Positions 51,051-59,315 of a DNA stretch of 64,000 bases are shown one piece after another. The first letter of the stretch is position 1. Every line of letters starts with the position of its first letter. The notes below the pieces were generated by a model. The model searched no databases, was not told the DNA's origin, and saw only the letters and a list, made by a program, of their open reading frames with translations. Source of the stretch: Bradyrhizobium sp. LTSP885 (GTDB taxonomy: Bacteria; Pseudomonadota; Alphaproteobacteria; Rhizobiales; Xanthobacteraceae). The stretch lies in assembly GCF_000938305.1 (NCBI RefSeq), contig NZ_JYMT01000036.1:62001-126000 (forward strand), read 5' to 3'. The position numbers were made by a program, and so were the translations under genes.

Positions 51051-52030
51051 GCGCGCGCCTTTCGGAAGTTGGCAACCAGGCCGGACAGCCGCGGCGATTG
51101 CAGCAGCAGCACAACCAGCACCACGGCCGCCTTGACCACGAGGTTGAACTCCGGCGGATAGCCGGACAGCAGAATGCCGGTGTTCATCGCCTGGATGATC
51201 AGCGCGCCGCAGACCGCGAGGATCAGGCTGAAGCGCCCGCCGAACAGCGAGGTGCCGCCGATCACGACCGCGAGGATGGCATCGAGTTCGAGCCAGAGCC
51301 CTGCATTGTTGGCGTCGGCGCCCATGATGTCGGCGGCCGCGATGACACCGGCCAGCGCCGCGCAGAGGCTGCACCAGACATAGACGGCAACGATCATCAG
51401 GCGGATGCCGACGCCGGAAAGCTCGCTGGCCCGCGCATTGCCGCCGGCCGCCTCGATCAGGAGCCCCAGCGCCGAACCGCGCACCACGAGGCCGGTGACG
51501 AGCAGCGTGCCCGCGACGATCAGGACCGGCGCGGGAATGCCGAGCGCGGAGCCGGTGCCGAACCATGCGAGGTCGGGCGAGGTGAAGGTCACGATCCGCC
51601 CCTCGGTGATGAGCTGCGCGACGCCGCGGCCGGCCACCATCAGGATCAGCGTTGCGACGATCGGCTGGATACCGAGCACCGCGACGAGAAATCCGTTCCA
51701 GAGGCCGCACAGCAATCCCGCCCCGAGCGCAACGGCGACCGCGACCGGCCATGCATGACTGTCGGCGAGGCTCGCCGCGATCGCGCCTGATATCGCCATC
51801 ACCGCGCCGACCGAGAGATCGATACCGCGGGTCGCGATGACAAGCACCATACCGAGCGCAAGCAGCGCGACGGGTGCACCGCGGTTGAACACATCGATCA
51901 GGCTGCCGAACAATCGTCCGTCCTGCAGCCGCAGGTCGAAGAACTGCGACGAGACCATGCGATCGATCAGCAGGATCACGATAAGTGCGAGAATTTGCGC
52001 GAGGCCCCGGCGTGGCAGCTGAAATGCCAT
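51047..52030 (-). CDS. ytfT: Sugar ABC transporter permease (YtfT-like)
   Basis: 327 residues from ATG 52030, one base after the ytfR stop. Many membrane helices and the loop GMVLVIATRGIDLSVGAVMAISG, close to the YjfF partner. It is the first of two permeases of the importer. The 4-base overlap with yjfF and the 1-base gap to ytfR show tight translational coupling. Confidence 0.85.
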   Translation of the reverse strand: MAFQLPRRGLAQILALIVILLIDRMVSSQFFDLRLQDGRLFGSLIDVFNRGAPVALLALGMVLVIATRGIDLSVGAVMAISGAIAASLADSHAWPVAVAVALGAGLLCGLWNGFLVAVLGIQPIVATLILMVAGRGVAQLITEGRIVTFTSPDLAWFGTGSALGIPAPVLIVAGTLLVTGLVVRGSALGLLIEAAGGNARASELSGVGIRLMIVAVYVWCSLCAALAGVIAAADIMGADANNAGLWLELDAILAVVIGGTSLFGGRFSLILAVCGALIIQAMNTGILLSGYPPEFNLVVKAAVVLVVLLLQSPRLSGLVANFRKARA

Positions 52031-52031
52031 C

Positions 52032-53570
52032 TCAGGCCTCCGCCGCGGCGGGCACGGAGCCGTCCGCCGCGATCGCGGCGAGGATCGACGACACGTCGAT
52101 CCCGTCGTCCTGCAACGTACCGACATGGGCGCGGTCGCGCAGCACCACGACGCGGTCGGAATAGGCGACGATCTCGTCGAGCTCCGAGGAGATCACGAGC
52201 AATGCCAGACCGCGGTCACAGAGTTCACGAATCAGACGGATAATCTCCGCATGCGCGCCGACGTCGATGCCGCGCGTCGGCTCGTCCAGCACCAGCAAGC
52301 GCGGCTCGGTGGCAAGCCAGCGCGCCAGTAGCACCTTTTGCTGATTGCCGCCCGACAACAGCCCGATCGGCCGCTCCGGATCCGGCGGCCGGATGTCGAG
52401 CAGCTTGACGAAGCGGGCAGCGATTTCGTCCTGCTCGCGGCGCGACAATGGCCGTGTGATGCCACGCTTTGCCTGCAGCGCCAGCACGATGTTCTCGCGC
52501 ACGGTGAGTTCGGCGATGATCCCGTCGGTCTTGCGCTCTTCGGGGCAATAGCCGAAGCCGTGGCGCACCGCGTCGCGCGGCGAATGCAGCCGCACCGGTT
52601 TGCCCTCGACCGCGGCCTTGCCGCTGTCGGCGCGGTCGGCGCCGAACACCAGCCGCGCGGTTTCGGTGCGGCCGGAGCCGAGCAGGCCGGCGAGCCCGAC
52701 CACCTCGCCATGGCGCAGGTCGAGATCGAACGGCGCGATGCTGCCGCGCTTGCCGTAATTCGTGAAGGTCGCGCAGGGCGTGCTGGCCGAACGATCGTGC
52801 GCGACGCGCTCGCCGGTCGTCTCGCTCAATTCGCGACCCAGCATCATCTGGATCAGTTCGAGCCGCGGCAGCGACGCGGTCATGCGTTCGCCGATCAGCC
52901 GGCCATTGCGCAGCACGGTGATGCGGTCGGAAATGTCATAGACCTGATCGAGGAAGTGCGTGACGAACAGGATGCCGATGCCGCGCGCGGCGAGCGCGCG
53001 CATGGTCCGGAACAGCATATCGACCTCGTGGCGATCGAGGCTTGCGGTCGGCTCGTCAAGGATCAGCACCCGCGCCGATAGATCGACCGCTCGCGCGATC
53101 GCGACGACATGCTGGATGGCGACCGAGTAATGTCCGAGCTGCGCGCCGACGTCGATATGCAAATCGTAGCCGGCTAGCAGCGCAGTGGCGCGGCGCTGCA
53201 TTTCGCCGTCGCGCACGATGCCGAACCGGGTCGGCTGCCGCCCGAGATAGAGGTTCTGCGCCACCGAGAGGTTCGGCAGCAAATTGACTTCCTGATAGAC
53301 GGTGGCGATCCCCTCCGCGAGCGCTTCCTTGACCGAACGTGGCTCGATCTCGCCGCCGTCGAGCCTGATCGTACCGGCGTCGCGCGACAGCACGCCCGTG
53401 ATCACCTTGATCAGGGTGGACTTGCCGGCGCCGTTCTCGCCGAGCAGCGCATGGATCTCACCGGCATGTAGCGTGAAGTCCACCTGGTCGAGCGCGCGCA
53501 GTATGCCAAAGCTCTTGCTGAGCCCACGCACCTCCAGAAGCGGTTGCCTACCTTCGACAGCTTGTTGCAT
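52032..53570 (-). CDS. ytfR: Sugar ABC transporter ATPase with two nucleotide-binding domains (YtfR-like)
   Basis: 512 residues. First domain: Walker A GENGAGKST (44-52), Walker B LILDEPTASLD. The first signature is weakened (GHYSVAIQHVV). Second domain: the Walker A position is degenerate (GLLGSGRTE), but LSGGNQQKVLLARWL and LLVLDEPTRGID are good. This is the MglA/RbsA/YtfR type of fused ATPase, in which the second site is normally altered. It energises import by the two permeases. A 158-base gap with a strong hairpin separates it from the binding protein. Confidence 0.92.
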   Translation of the reverse strand: MQQAVEGRQPLLEVRGLSKSFGILRALDQVDFTLHAGEIHALLGENGAGKSTLIKVITGVLSRDAGTIRLDGGEIEPRSVKEALAEGIATVYQEVNLLPNLSVAQNLYLGRQPTRFGIVRDGEMQRRATALLAGYDLHIDVGAQLGHYSVAIQHVVAIARAVDLSARVLILDEPTASLDRHEVDMLFRTMRALAARGIGILFVTHFLDQVYDISDRITVLRNGRLIGERMTASLPRLELIQMMLGRELSETTGERVAHDRSASTPCATFTNYGKRGSIAPFDLDLRHGEVVGLAGLLGSGRTETARLVFGADRADSGKAAVEGKPVRLHSPRDAVRHGFGYCPEERKTDGIIAELTVRENIVLALQAKRGITRPLSRREQDEIAARFVKLLDIRPPDPERPIGLLSGGNQQKVLLARWLATEPRLLVLDEPTRGIDVGAHAEIIRLIRELCDRGLALLVISSELDEIVAYSDRVVVLRDRAHVGTLQDDGIDVSSILAAIAADGSVPAAAEA

Positions 53571-53662
53571 CGACGCACTACGTCCCGACGCGTCCGCCGC
53601 TGATAGCGACGAACGCGTGATTGCTGTTTGCAGATCGGATCAGATTTTCAGGCCCGCGGCTA

Positions 53663-53699
53663 CCTTCCGCCATCCGGCGCAATGGCCGATGGCGGAAGG
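53663..53699 (-). terminator. 12-bp hairpin between ytfQ and ytfR
   Basis: CCTTCCGCCATC (53663-53674) pairs exactly with GATGGCGGAAGG (53688-53699). Lying just after the binding-protein gene, without a T-run, it probably protects that message or stops part of the transcripts, so that more binding protein than transporter is made. Confidence 0.8.
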
Positions 53700-53728
53700 C
53701 AGGACAGTCGGTCAACAGCGGCACCGGC

Positions 53729-54694
53729 TCAATAGCCGAGGCCCTTCTTGCTGTCATAGGCCTTCTGCGGATCGTCGGCAGCCGTGTAGAGCTTGGACTC
53801 GGTCTGGATCCATTTCAGGGGCGTCGTGCCCTTGTCCTTGTAGGCGGTCAACGCGTCGAGCGCGGGGCCGGCCATGTTCGGCGTCAGCTCGACCGTGGCG
53901 TTGGCTTCGCCGGCGACCATCGCCTTGAAGATGTCGGGCACTGCGTCGATCGAGACGGTGAGAATGTCCTTGCCCGGCTTCAGGCCGGCTTCCTTCATCG
54001 CCTGGATCGCACCGACCATCATGTCGTCATTGTGCGCGTAGACGGCGCAGATCGTCTTGCCGCCGCCTTCGGCCTTGATGAAGCTCTCCATCACTTCCTT
54101 GCCCTTGGCGCGGGTGAAGTCGCCGGTCTGGCTGCGCACGATCTTCAGATTGGCGTGCTTGGCGATCGCGGTGTCAAAACCCTTCTTGCGGTTGGCCGCG
54201 ACGCTGGCACCGACCGTGCCCTGCAGCTCGACGATGCTGCACTGCTTGTCGCCGACCGTCTTGGCGAGCCAGTCGCCGGCGACCTCGCCCTCATGCACGC
54301 TGTCCGAGGTAACCGCGGTCAGATAGAGGTCCTTGCCCGACGGATCGATGTCCCGATCGAGCAGGATGACCGGGATCTTGGCCTCCTTGGCCTCCTTCAG
54401 CACGGCGTCCCAGCCGGTCGAGACAACTGGTGCGAGGAAGATCGCGTCGACGCCCTGGGCGACAAAGGAGCGGATCGCCTTGATCTGGTTCTCCTGCTTC
54501 TGCTGCGCATCGGCGATCTTCAGATTGACCGAGCGCTTGGCGGCTTCGCCTTTGGAGACGGTGGTCTCCGCCGCCCGCCATCCGGATTCCGAACCGATCT
54601 GCGAAAAGCCGACCGTGAGCTGGGCCGCCGTGACTGGCGCGATGAACGGCGCACTCGCCAAAGCGAGACCCATCAGGATTCGTTTCAAGGCCAT
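53729..54694 (-). CDS. ytfQ: Periplasmic sugar-binding protein (YtfQ-like)
   Basis: 321 residues from ATG 54694, with GGGGAAG about 8 bases upstream. The signal peptide ends near APVTAAQ. Binding-domain marks: TVGFSQIGSESGWRAAET, PVILLDRDIDPSG, AHNDDMMVGAIQAMKEAG and SIDAVPDIFKAMVAG, the galactofuranose-binding YtfQ wording. It captures the sugar for the importer and, as first gene of the operon, should be the most abundant product. The promoter lies in the 172-base region 54695-54866. Confidence 0.9.
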   Translation of the reverse strand: MALKRILMGLALASAPFIAPVTAAQLTVGFSQIGSESGWRAAETTVSKGEAAKRSVNLKIADAQQKQENQIKAIRSFVAQGVDAIFLAPVVSTGWDAVLKEAKEAKIPVILLDRDIDPSGKDLYLTAVTSDSVHEGEVAGDWLAKTVGDKQCSIVELQGTVGASVAANRKKGFDTAIAKHANLKIVRSQTGDFTRAKGKEVMESFIKAEGGGKTICAVYAHNDDMMVGAIQAMKEAGLKPGKDILTVSIDAVPDIFKAMVAGEANATVELTPNMAGPALDALTAYKDKGTTPLKWIQTESKLYTAADDPQKAYDSKKGLGY

Positions 54695-54866
54695 CAGACG
54701 CTTCCCCTCTGTTATGTCAGGAGGCGCCCAAATCACCATCTATCGGTGTTTAGGCACCGCTGCCGTGCATTGATGCCGGCGGCAGCGGTACCGTTTCACA
54801 AGTCAGCGGCCTTTTCTAGTCATATAATCTTACTTTTCAACGACGGCTGGCTGGAGACCTGACGCA

Positions 54867-55892
54867 CTACCGCTTGGCCTCGAATCCGCCGAGCACGGCC
54901 GTCAGATTGGCGCCGAGGATGTCGGAGAGATAGCCGCCCTCCTGCACCAGCACGGCCGGCAATCCGATCCGCGCAATCGCCTCGCCGATGCGGCGGAAGC
55001 CGTCGGTGGTGACCGCAAGGCCCGCAAGCGGATCGTGCTCGGACGCATCGAGGCCGAGGGCGACGACGAGTGCACCCGGCGCGAACGCACGAATGGTCTT
55101 CGCAGCCGTCGCGAGGGCCTCGATGTAGCCGTCGTCGCCGGTGCCCTTGGCCAAGGGAATATTGAGGTTGGCGCCGAGCCCCTGGCCCGCGCCGCGCTCG
55201 TGCGCATAGCCCCAGACAAACGGGTTGAAGAAGGTCGGGTCGGCGTGGATCGAGACCGTCAGCACGTCGGGCCGCTCGTAGAAGATGCCTTGCGTGCCGT
55301 TGCCGTGATGCACGTCCACGTCGAGGATCGCGACGCGCTCGTGCTTCAAGCGCAGATGCGCGGCGGCGATTGCGCTGTTGTTGAGGAAACAGAAGCCGCT
55401 GGCGAGATCGCGATAGGCGTGATGGCCGGGCGGACGGCACAGCGCATAGACCGCGTCCTCGCCGTCCATGACCATCTGCGCCGCAGTCGTCGCAACATCC
55501 GTCGCCGAGCACGCGGCCGCCCAGGTGCCCGGCCCGATCGGGCATGAGGTGTCGATGGTGTGCCAGCCGAGCTTGCCGACGATATGCGTCGGATAGGTGC
55601 CGGCATTGCGCACGGGGTGCATGTTCGCGATCATCTCCGGCCCGGCATTGCCGAGCGCGGACCATTCATCCCAGGCTTCCGCGAGGAAGCTCAGATATTC
55701 CGGGCTGTGCACGCGGGCGCGCGGCCCCTGCCCGAATGCGGTCGGTTCAACCAGCGTGTGCTTGCCGGCCTGCAATCCCGCCAGCAGCCGATCGGCGCGC
55801 TCGGGCTGTTCGGTGGTGCGCTGGACCACGCCGCGCACCAGGAAGAATTGCGGATCATGGCTGCGGTGCTTTTCGCTGTAGACGGCTTTCAC
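54867..55892 (-). CDS. Histone-deacetylase-like acetylpolyamine amidohydrolase
   Basis: 341 residues from GTG 55892, supported by AGGAG 7 bases upstream. The zinc hydrolase motifs are intact: RPPGHHAYRD (two catalytic His), ILDVDVHHGNGTQ (Asp and His ligands), GLDASEHDPL (third Asp ligand) and VQEGGY. The length equals that of acetylpolyamine amidohydrolase AphA, and KAVYSEKHRSHDP at the start fits that group. It removes acetyl from acetylated amines such as polyamines. It follows the GntR regulator gene by 64 bases. Confidence 0.9.
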   Translation of the reverse strand: MKAVYSEKHRSHDPQFFLVRGVVQRTTEQPERADRLLAGLQAGKHTLVEPTAFGQGPRARVHSPEYLSFLAEAWDEWSALGNAGPEMIANMHPVRNAGTYPTHIVGKLGWHTIDTSCPIGPGTWAAACSATDVATTAAQMVMDGEDAVYALCRPPGHHAYRDLASGFCFLNNSAIAAAHLRLKHERVAILDVDVHHGNGTQGIFYERPDVLTVSIHADPTFFNPFVWGYAHERGAGQGLGANLNIPLAKGTGDDGYIEALATAAKTIRAFAPGALVVALGLDASEHDPLAGLAVTTDGFRRIGEAIARIGLPAVLVQEGGYLSDILGANLTAVLGGFEAKR

Positions 55893-55956
55893 TGATTGCT
55901 CCTGTCGATGGAATGGAGGGATTGTTGACCGGCGCCGCGGCTGCGCGACCACGCGC

Positions 55957-56661
55957 CTACTTCGCGGCAGCCGGCCACGGCGCAATGTCTCGCACCAGCC
56001 GGCCGACTTCGCGCCTTGCATGGCCGATGTGATAGTCGACATGGGCGACGATGCGTTCGGGATGGCCGGCTTCGATCGCTGCGAGCACCGGCTCGTGGGT
56101 GCGCGCGATCTCGTGCGGATCGTCGTAGAGGCGGCCGATCAGGCCGATCAGCATCCGCAGCTCGGAGGCGAGATCGTCGAACAGCCGCAGCATGCGCTTG
56201 TTGCCCGCGATCTCGCAGATCAGGCGGTGAAAGCGGTAGTCCTCCTCGACCTGCCGCGCCGGATCGTCGAGGTCGGCCATCTCATGCAGCACCTCGATCT
56301 GCCGGCGCAGCATATCGCGCGTCTCCGGCGTCAGGTTGCGCGCGGCGAGCACCGCGGCGTGCCGCTCGACGCACAGACGAAGATCGTAGATCTCGTCGAT
56401 ATCGTCGGCGGCAAACTCCCGGACGAAAAAGCCGCGACGCGGATGGGCGACGAGCAGACCTTGTTGTTCCAATAGCCGTGCTGCCTCGCGCACCGGCGCC
56501 CGGCTGACACCGAGCTCGCGTGCGATTCCGGCTTCGACGACCTTCGATCCCGGCGGCAGCCGCCCCTGCACGATCGCTTCGGTCAGGCGGCGGGCGACCT
56601 GACCGACCAGGTCGGTCTCATTGAGGGCCGGCAAGCCGACCGGAGGGGACATTGTGCGCAT
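55957..56661 (-). CDS. GntR-family (FCD) regulator
   Basis: 234 residues from ATG 56661 (ATG 56652 is also possible). Winged helix: VGQVARRLTEAIVQGRLPPGSKVVEAGIARELGVSRAPVREAARLLEQQGLL; FCD domain: EIYDLRLCVERHAAVLAARNLT and the His motif FHRLICEIAGNKRML. It is divergent from the aldolase-transporter operon and upstream of the amidohydrolase gene; two TGTCGACA sites lie between. It most likely represses both units and responds to a small acid or amine-related ligand. Confidence 0.9.
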   Translation of the reverse strand: MRTMSPPVGLPALNETDLVGQVARRLTEAIVQGRLPPGSKVVEAGIARELGVSRAPVREAARLLEQQGLLVAHPRRGFFVREFAADDIDEIYDLRLCVERHAAVLAARNLTPETRDMLRRQIEVLHEMADLDDPARQVEEDYRFHRLICEIAGNKRMLRLFDDLASELRMLIGLIGRLYDDPHEIARTHEPVLAAIEAGHPERIVAHVDYHIGHARREVGRLVRDIAPWPAAAK

Positions 56662-56702
56662 CAAAAGGGTCCGTTTCGACCCTTGTACATTATTTAATCG
56701 CC

Positions 56703-56752
56703 GATTGTCGACAGTTTAGACTTGATCAATTGTTAGATTGTCGACAGTTTAG
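56703..56752. promoter_or_regulatory. Two direct copies of GATTGTCGACAGTTTAG (GntR operators)
   Basis: The 17-base sequence occurs at 56703-56719 and 56736-56752, starts 33 bases apart (about three helical turns). Each holds the palindrome TGTCGACA (56706-56713, 56739-56746), fitting the GT-x-x-AC consensus of FadR-type GntR proteins. They sit in the 148-base gap between the regulator and the aldolase gene and could govern both directions. Confidence 0.8.
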
Positions 56753-56809
56753 TGGCGCGGGTATTGCAGCGCAACGGGAACAGCCCGCTGACAGGGACTA
56801 GCAGCAACG

Positions 56810-57583
56810 ATGACGACGCATGTGCGGCCCGAGGCCGTGAAGGACCAGAACGAACAATTCCGCATCGATCTCGCCGCGGCCTATCGGCTGATCCACCGGC
56901 TTGGCCTCGATGACAGCATCTACACCCACATCTCGGTGCGGCTGCCGGGCAGCCATGACCGCTTTCTGATCAATCCCTACGGCATGCGCTTCGAAGAGGT
57001 GACGGCCTCGAACCTCGTCACCGTCGATCTCGACGGCAATGTCATCGAAGACCGGCTCGGGCTCGGCATCAATCCGGCCGGCTTCACCATCCACAGCGCG
57101 GTGCACGCCGCGCGGCCCGACGTCGCCTGCGTGCTGCACACCCACACGGTGGCCGGCGTCGCGGTGTCCTGCCAGAAGCAGGGCCTGCTGCCGCTCAATC
57201 AATGGTCGATGCAGTTCACCGGCTGCCTCGCCTATCATGACTATGAGGGCATCGCGCTCGATCTCGACGAACGCGAGCGCCTGGTCGCCGATCTCGGCGA
57301 CAAATTCGTGATGGTGCTGCGCAATCACGGCATGCTGACCTGCGGCCGCTCGGTCGCCGAGGCCTTCAAGCTGATGCACAATCTGGAGCGCTCCTGCCGC
57401 GCCCAGCTCGCGATCCAGTCCGCCGGTGCCGAGATCGCGCCGCTGTCCGACGCCGTCGCGCACAAGACCGCCGGCCAATACGCCACCTTCTACGACAGCA
57501 TCGAGACCAACGGCGTGCCCGACACCGAGTGGGCGGCCTTCAAGCGCATGCTGGAGCGCACCGATCCCGACTTCATGAATTAG
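56810..57583 (+). CDS. Class II aldolase/adducin family protein
   Basis: 257 residues. The family marks are YTHISVRLPG near residue 38, then LHTHTVAGVAVS with the two zinc His residues, and LRNHGMLTCGRSVAEAF with the third. Class II aldolases such as fuculose phosphate aldolase cleave ketose phosphates, but many relatives have other roles, including decarboxylation. It begins the plus-strand operon, and a palindromic element at 57583 separates it from the binding-protein gene. Function in the pathway is not settled. Confidence 0.87.
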   Translation: MTTHVRPEAVKDQNEQFRIDLAAAYRLIHRLGLDDSIYTHISVRLPGSHDRFLINPYGMRFEEVTASNLVTVDLDGNVIEDRLGLGINPAGFTIHSAVHAARPDVACVLHTHTVAGVAVSCQKQGLLPLNQWSMQFTGCLAYHDYEGIALDLDERERLVADLGDKFVMVLRNHGMLTCGRSVAEAFKLMHNLERSCRAQLAIQSAGAEIAPLSDAVAHKTAGQYATFYDSIETNGVPDTEWAAFKRMLERTDPDFMN

Positions 57584-57631
57584 CGCATGATCCGGAAAAG
57601 TGTGCAGCGGTTTTCCGAAAAGATCATGCGC
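57583..57631. repeat. Palindromic intergenic element with CGGAAAA/TTTTCCG arms
   Basis: GCGCATGATC at the left pairs with GATCATGCGC at the right, with inner CGGAAAA/TTTTCCG arms around GTGTGCAGCGG. It overlaps the aldolase stop codon by one base and stands where a terminator would attenuate transcription into the transporter genes. Similar in plan to the element at 17084. Confidence 0.85.
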
Positions 57632-57690
57632 AAACAAAAAAACCTTGGGCCTGTTGCCCGAGCCGAAGCGAACAACAAGAGAGAGTGGAT

Positions 57691-59241
57691 ATGTTGAAAC
57701 GAGTATTGCTTGGTCTTGTGATGGCTGGCGCGTTCAGCACCGCGGCATTTGCGCAGGAGCCGAAATCCGGCGGCGTCGTCAACGCGGTGATCCAGCCCGA
57801 GCCGCCCAGCCTGATGGTCGGCCTGGTGCAGAACGGCCCGACCCAGATGGTGGCCGGTAACATCTATGAAGGCCTGCTGCGCTATTCACCGAAGCTCGAG
57901 CCGCTGCCCGGCCTCGCCGAAAGCTGGAGCGTCAGCGAAGACGGCAAGACCTATACGTTCAAGCTGCGCAAGGGCGTCACCTGGCACGACAACAAGCCGT
58001 TCACATCGGCCGACGTCGCGTTCTCGATCGAATTCCTCAAGCAGACCCATCCGCGTGCCCGTGGCAACCTCGCCATGCTCGACAAGGTCGAGACGCCTGA
58101 CGACTCCACGGTGGTGTTCACGCTGAAGCAGCCGTTCGGTCCGTTCCTCGGCATTTTCGAGGTCGGCTCGCTGCCGATGATCCCCAAGCACATCTATGAA
58201 GGCACCGACTTCAAGACCAATCCGGCCAACAACACGCCTGTTGGGACCGGCCCCTTCATGTTCAAGGAATGGCAGAAGGGCTCGTTCATTCGCCTGGTCA
58301 AGAATCCGAACTATTACATCAAGGGCTTGCCCCATCTCGACGAGATCTACTGGCACGTGATCCCCGACGCCGCCGCGCGCGCGGTGGCGTTCGAGACCGG
58401 CAAGGTCGACGTGCTGCCGGGCGGTTCGGTCGAGAATTTCGACGTGCCGCGTCTGTCGAAGCTCAAGAATGTCTGCGTCACCGGCGCCGGCTGGGAGTTC
58501 TTCAGCCCGCATTCCTGGCTGTGGCTCAACAACCGCGCAGGCCCTACCGCAAACAAAAAATTCCGTCAGGCGCTGATGTACGCGATCGACCGCAACTTCG
58601 CCAAGGACGTGATCTGGAACGGCCTCGCCAAGGTCGCGACCGGCCCGTCAGCCTCCACCATCAAATACTACACCGACAAGGTCACCGCCTACGACTACGA
58701 TCCGGCCAAGGCCAAGGCGCTCTTGAAGGAGGCCGGCTACAACGGCGAGAAGCTCCGCATGCTGCCACTGCCTTACGGCGAAACCTGGCAGCGCTGGGCG
58801 GAAGCCGTGAAGCAGAACCTGCAAGACGTCGGCGTCAATGTCGAGATGATCGCAACCGACGTCCCCGGCTGGAACCAGAAGGTCGCCGACTGGGACTACG
58901 ACATCGCCTTCACCTATCTCTATCAGTATGGCGATCCCGCGCTCGGCGTCGGCCGCAATTACATCTCGAGCCAGATTTCCAAGGGCTCGCCGTTCAACAA
59001 CGTCGAGGGCTATTCGAACCCCGAGATCGATCAGCTGTTCGCCGACGGCGCCACCGCCTATCCCGACTCCAAGCGCGAGGAGATCTACGTCAAGGCGCAG
59101 AAGATCCTGACCGACGACGTGCCGGTGGCCTGGCAGCTCGAGCTCCAGTTCCCGACCATCACCCGCTGCAACGTCAAGAACCTCATCACCACCGCGATCG
59201 GCGTCAACGACGGCTTCCGCGACGCCTGGCTCGACAAGTAA
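57691..59241 (+). CDS. Periplasmic substrate-binding protein of a peptide/nickel-type ABC importer (SBP_bac_5)
   Basis: 516 residues from ATG 57691, with GAGAGTGG upstream. A signal peptide (MLKRVLLGLVMAGAFSTAAFAQ) is clear. SBP_bac_5 marks: NIYEGLLRYSPKLEPLPGLAESWSVSEDGKTYTFKLRKGVTWHDNKPFTSADV, and FRQALMYAIDRNFA. It binds peptides, opines or other larger polar solutes for uptake by the next three genes. The exact ligand is unknown. A strong terminator follows the stop, which should raise its own message relative to the permeases. Confidence 0.92.
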   Translation: MLKRVLLGLVMAGAFSTAAFAQEPKSGGVVNAVIQPEPPSLMVGLVQNGPTQMVAGNIYEGLLRYSPKLEPLPGLAESWSVSEDGKTYTFKLRKGVTWHDNKPFTSADVAFSIEFLKQTHPRARGNLAMLDKVETPDDSTVVFTLKQPFGPFLGIFEVGSLPMIPKHIYEGTDFKTNPANNTPVGTGPFMFKEWQKGSFIRLVKNPNYYIKGLPHLDEIYWHVIPDAAARAVAFETGKVDVLPGGSVENFDVPRLSKLKNVCVTGAGWEFFSPHSWLWLNNRAGPTANKKFRQALMYAIDRNFAKDVIWNGLAKVATGPSASTIKYYTDKVTAYDYDPAKAKALLKEAGYNGEKLRMLPLPYGETWQRWAEAVKQNLQDVGVNVEMIATDVPGWNQKVADWDYDIAFTYLYQYGDPALGVGRNYISSQISKGSPFNNVEGYSNPEIDQLFADGATAYPDSKREEIYVKAQKILTDDVPVAWQLELQFPTITRCNVKNLITTAIGVNDGFRDAWLDK

Positions 59242-59252
59242 AGATATCACCA

Positions 59253-59290
59253 GGCCGCGGCGTCCCGGAACGCCGCGGCCTCTTTGTTTT
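59253..59290 (+). terminator. Intrinsic terminator after the binding-protein gene
   Basis: GGCCGCGGCG (59253-59262) pairs with CGCCGCGGCC (59271-59280) around 8 bases, followed by TCTTTGTTTT. It lies 11 bases past the stop and in front of the permease genes, so it likely attenuates and does not fully stop transcription. Confidence 0.9.
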
Positions 59291-59315
59291 CTCTCGAACG
59301 CAACCGAAGTGACCG

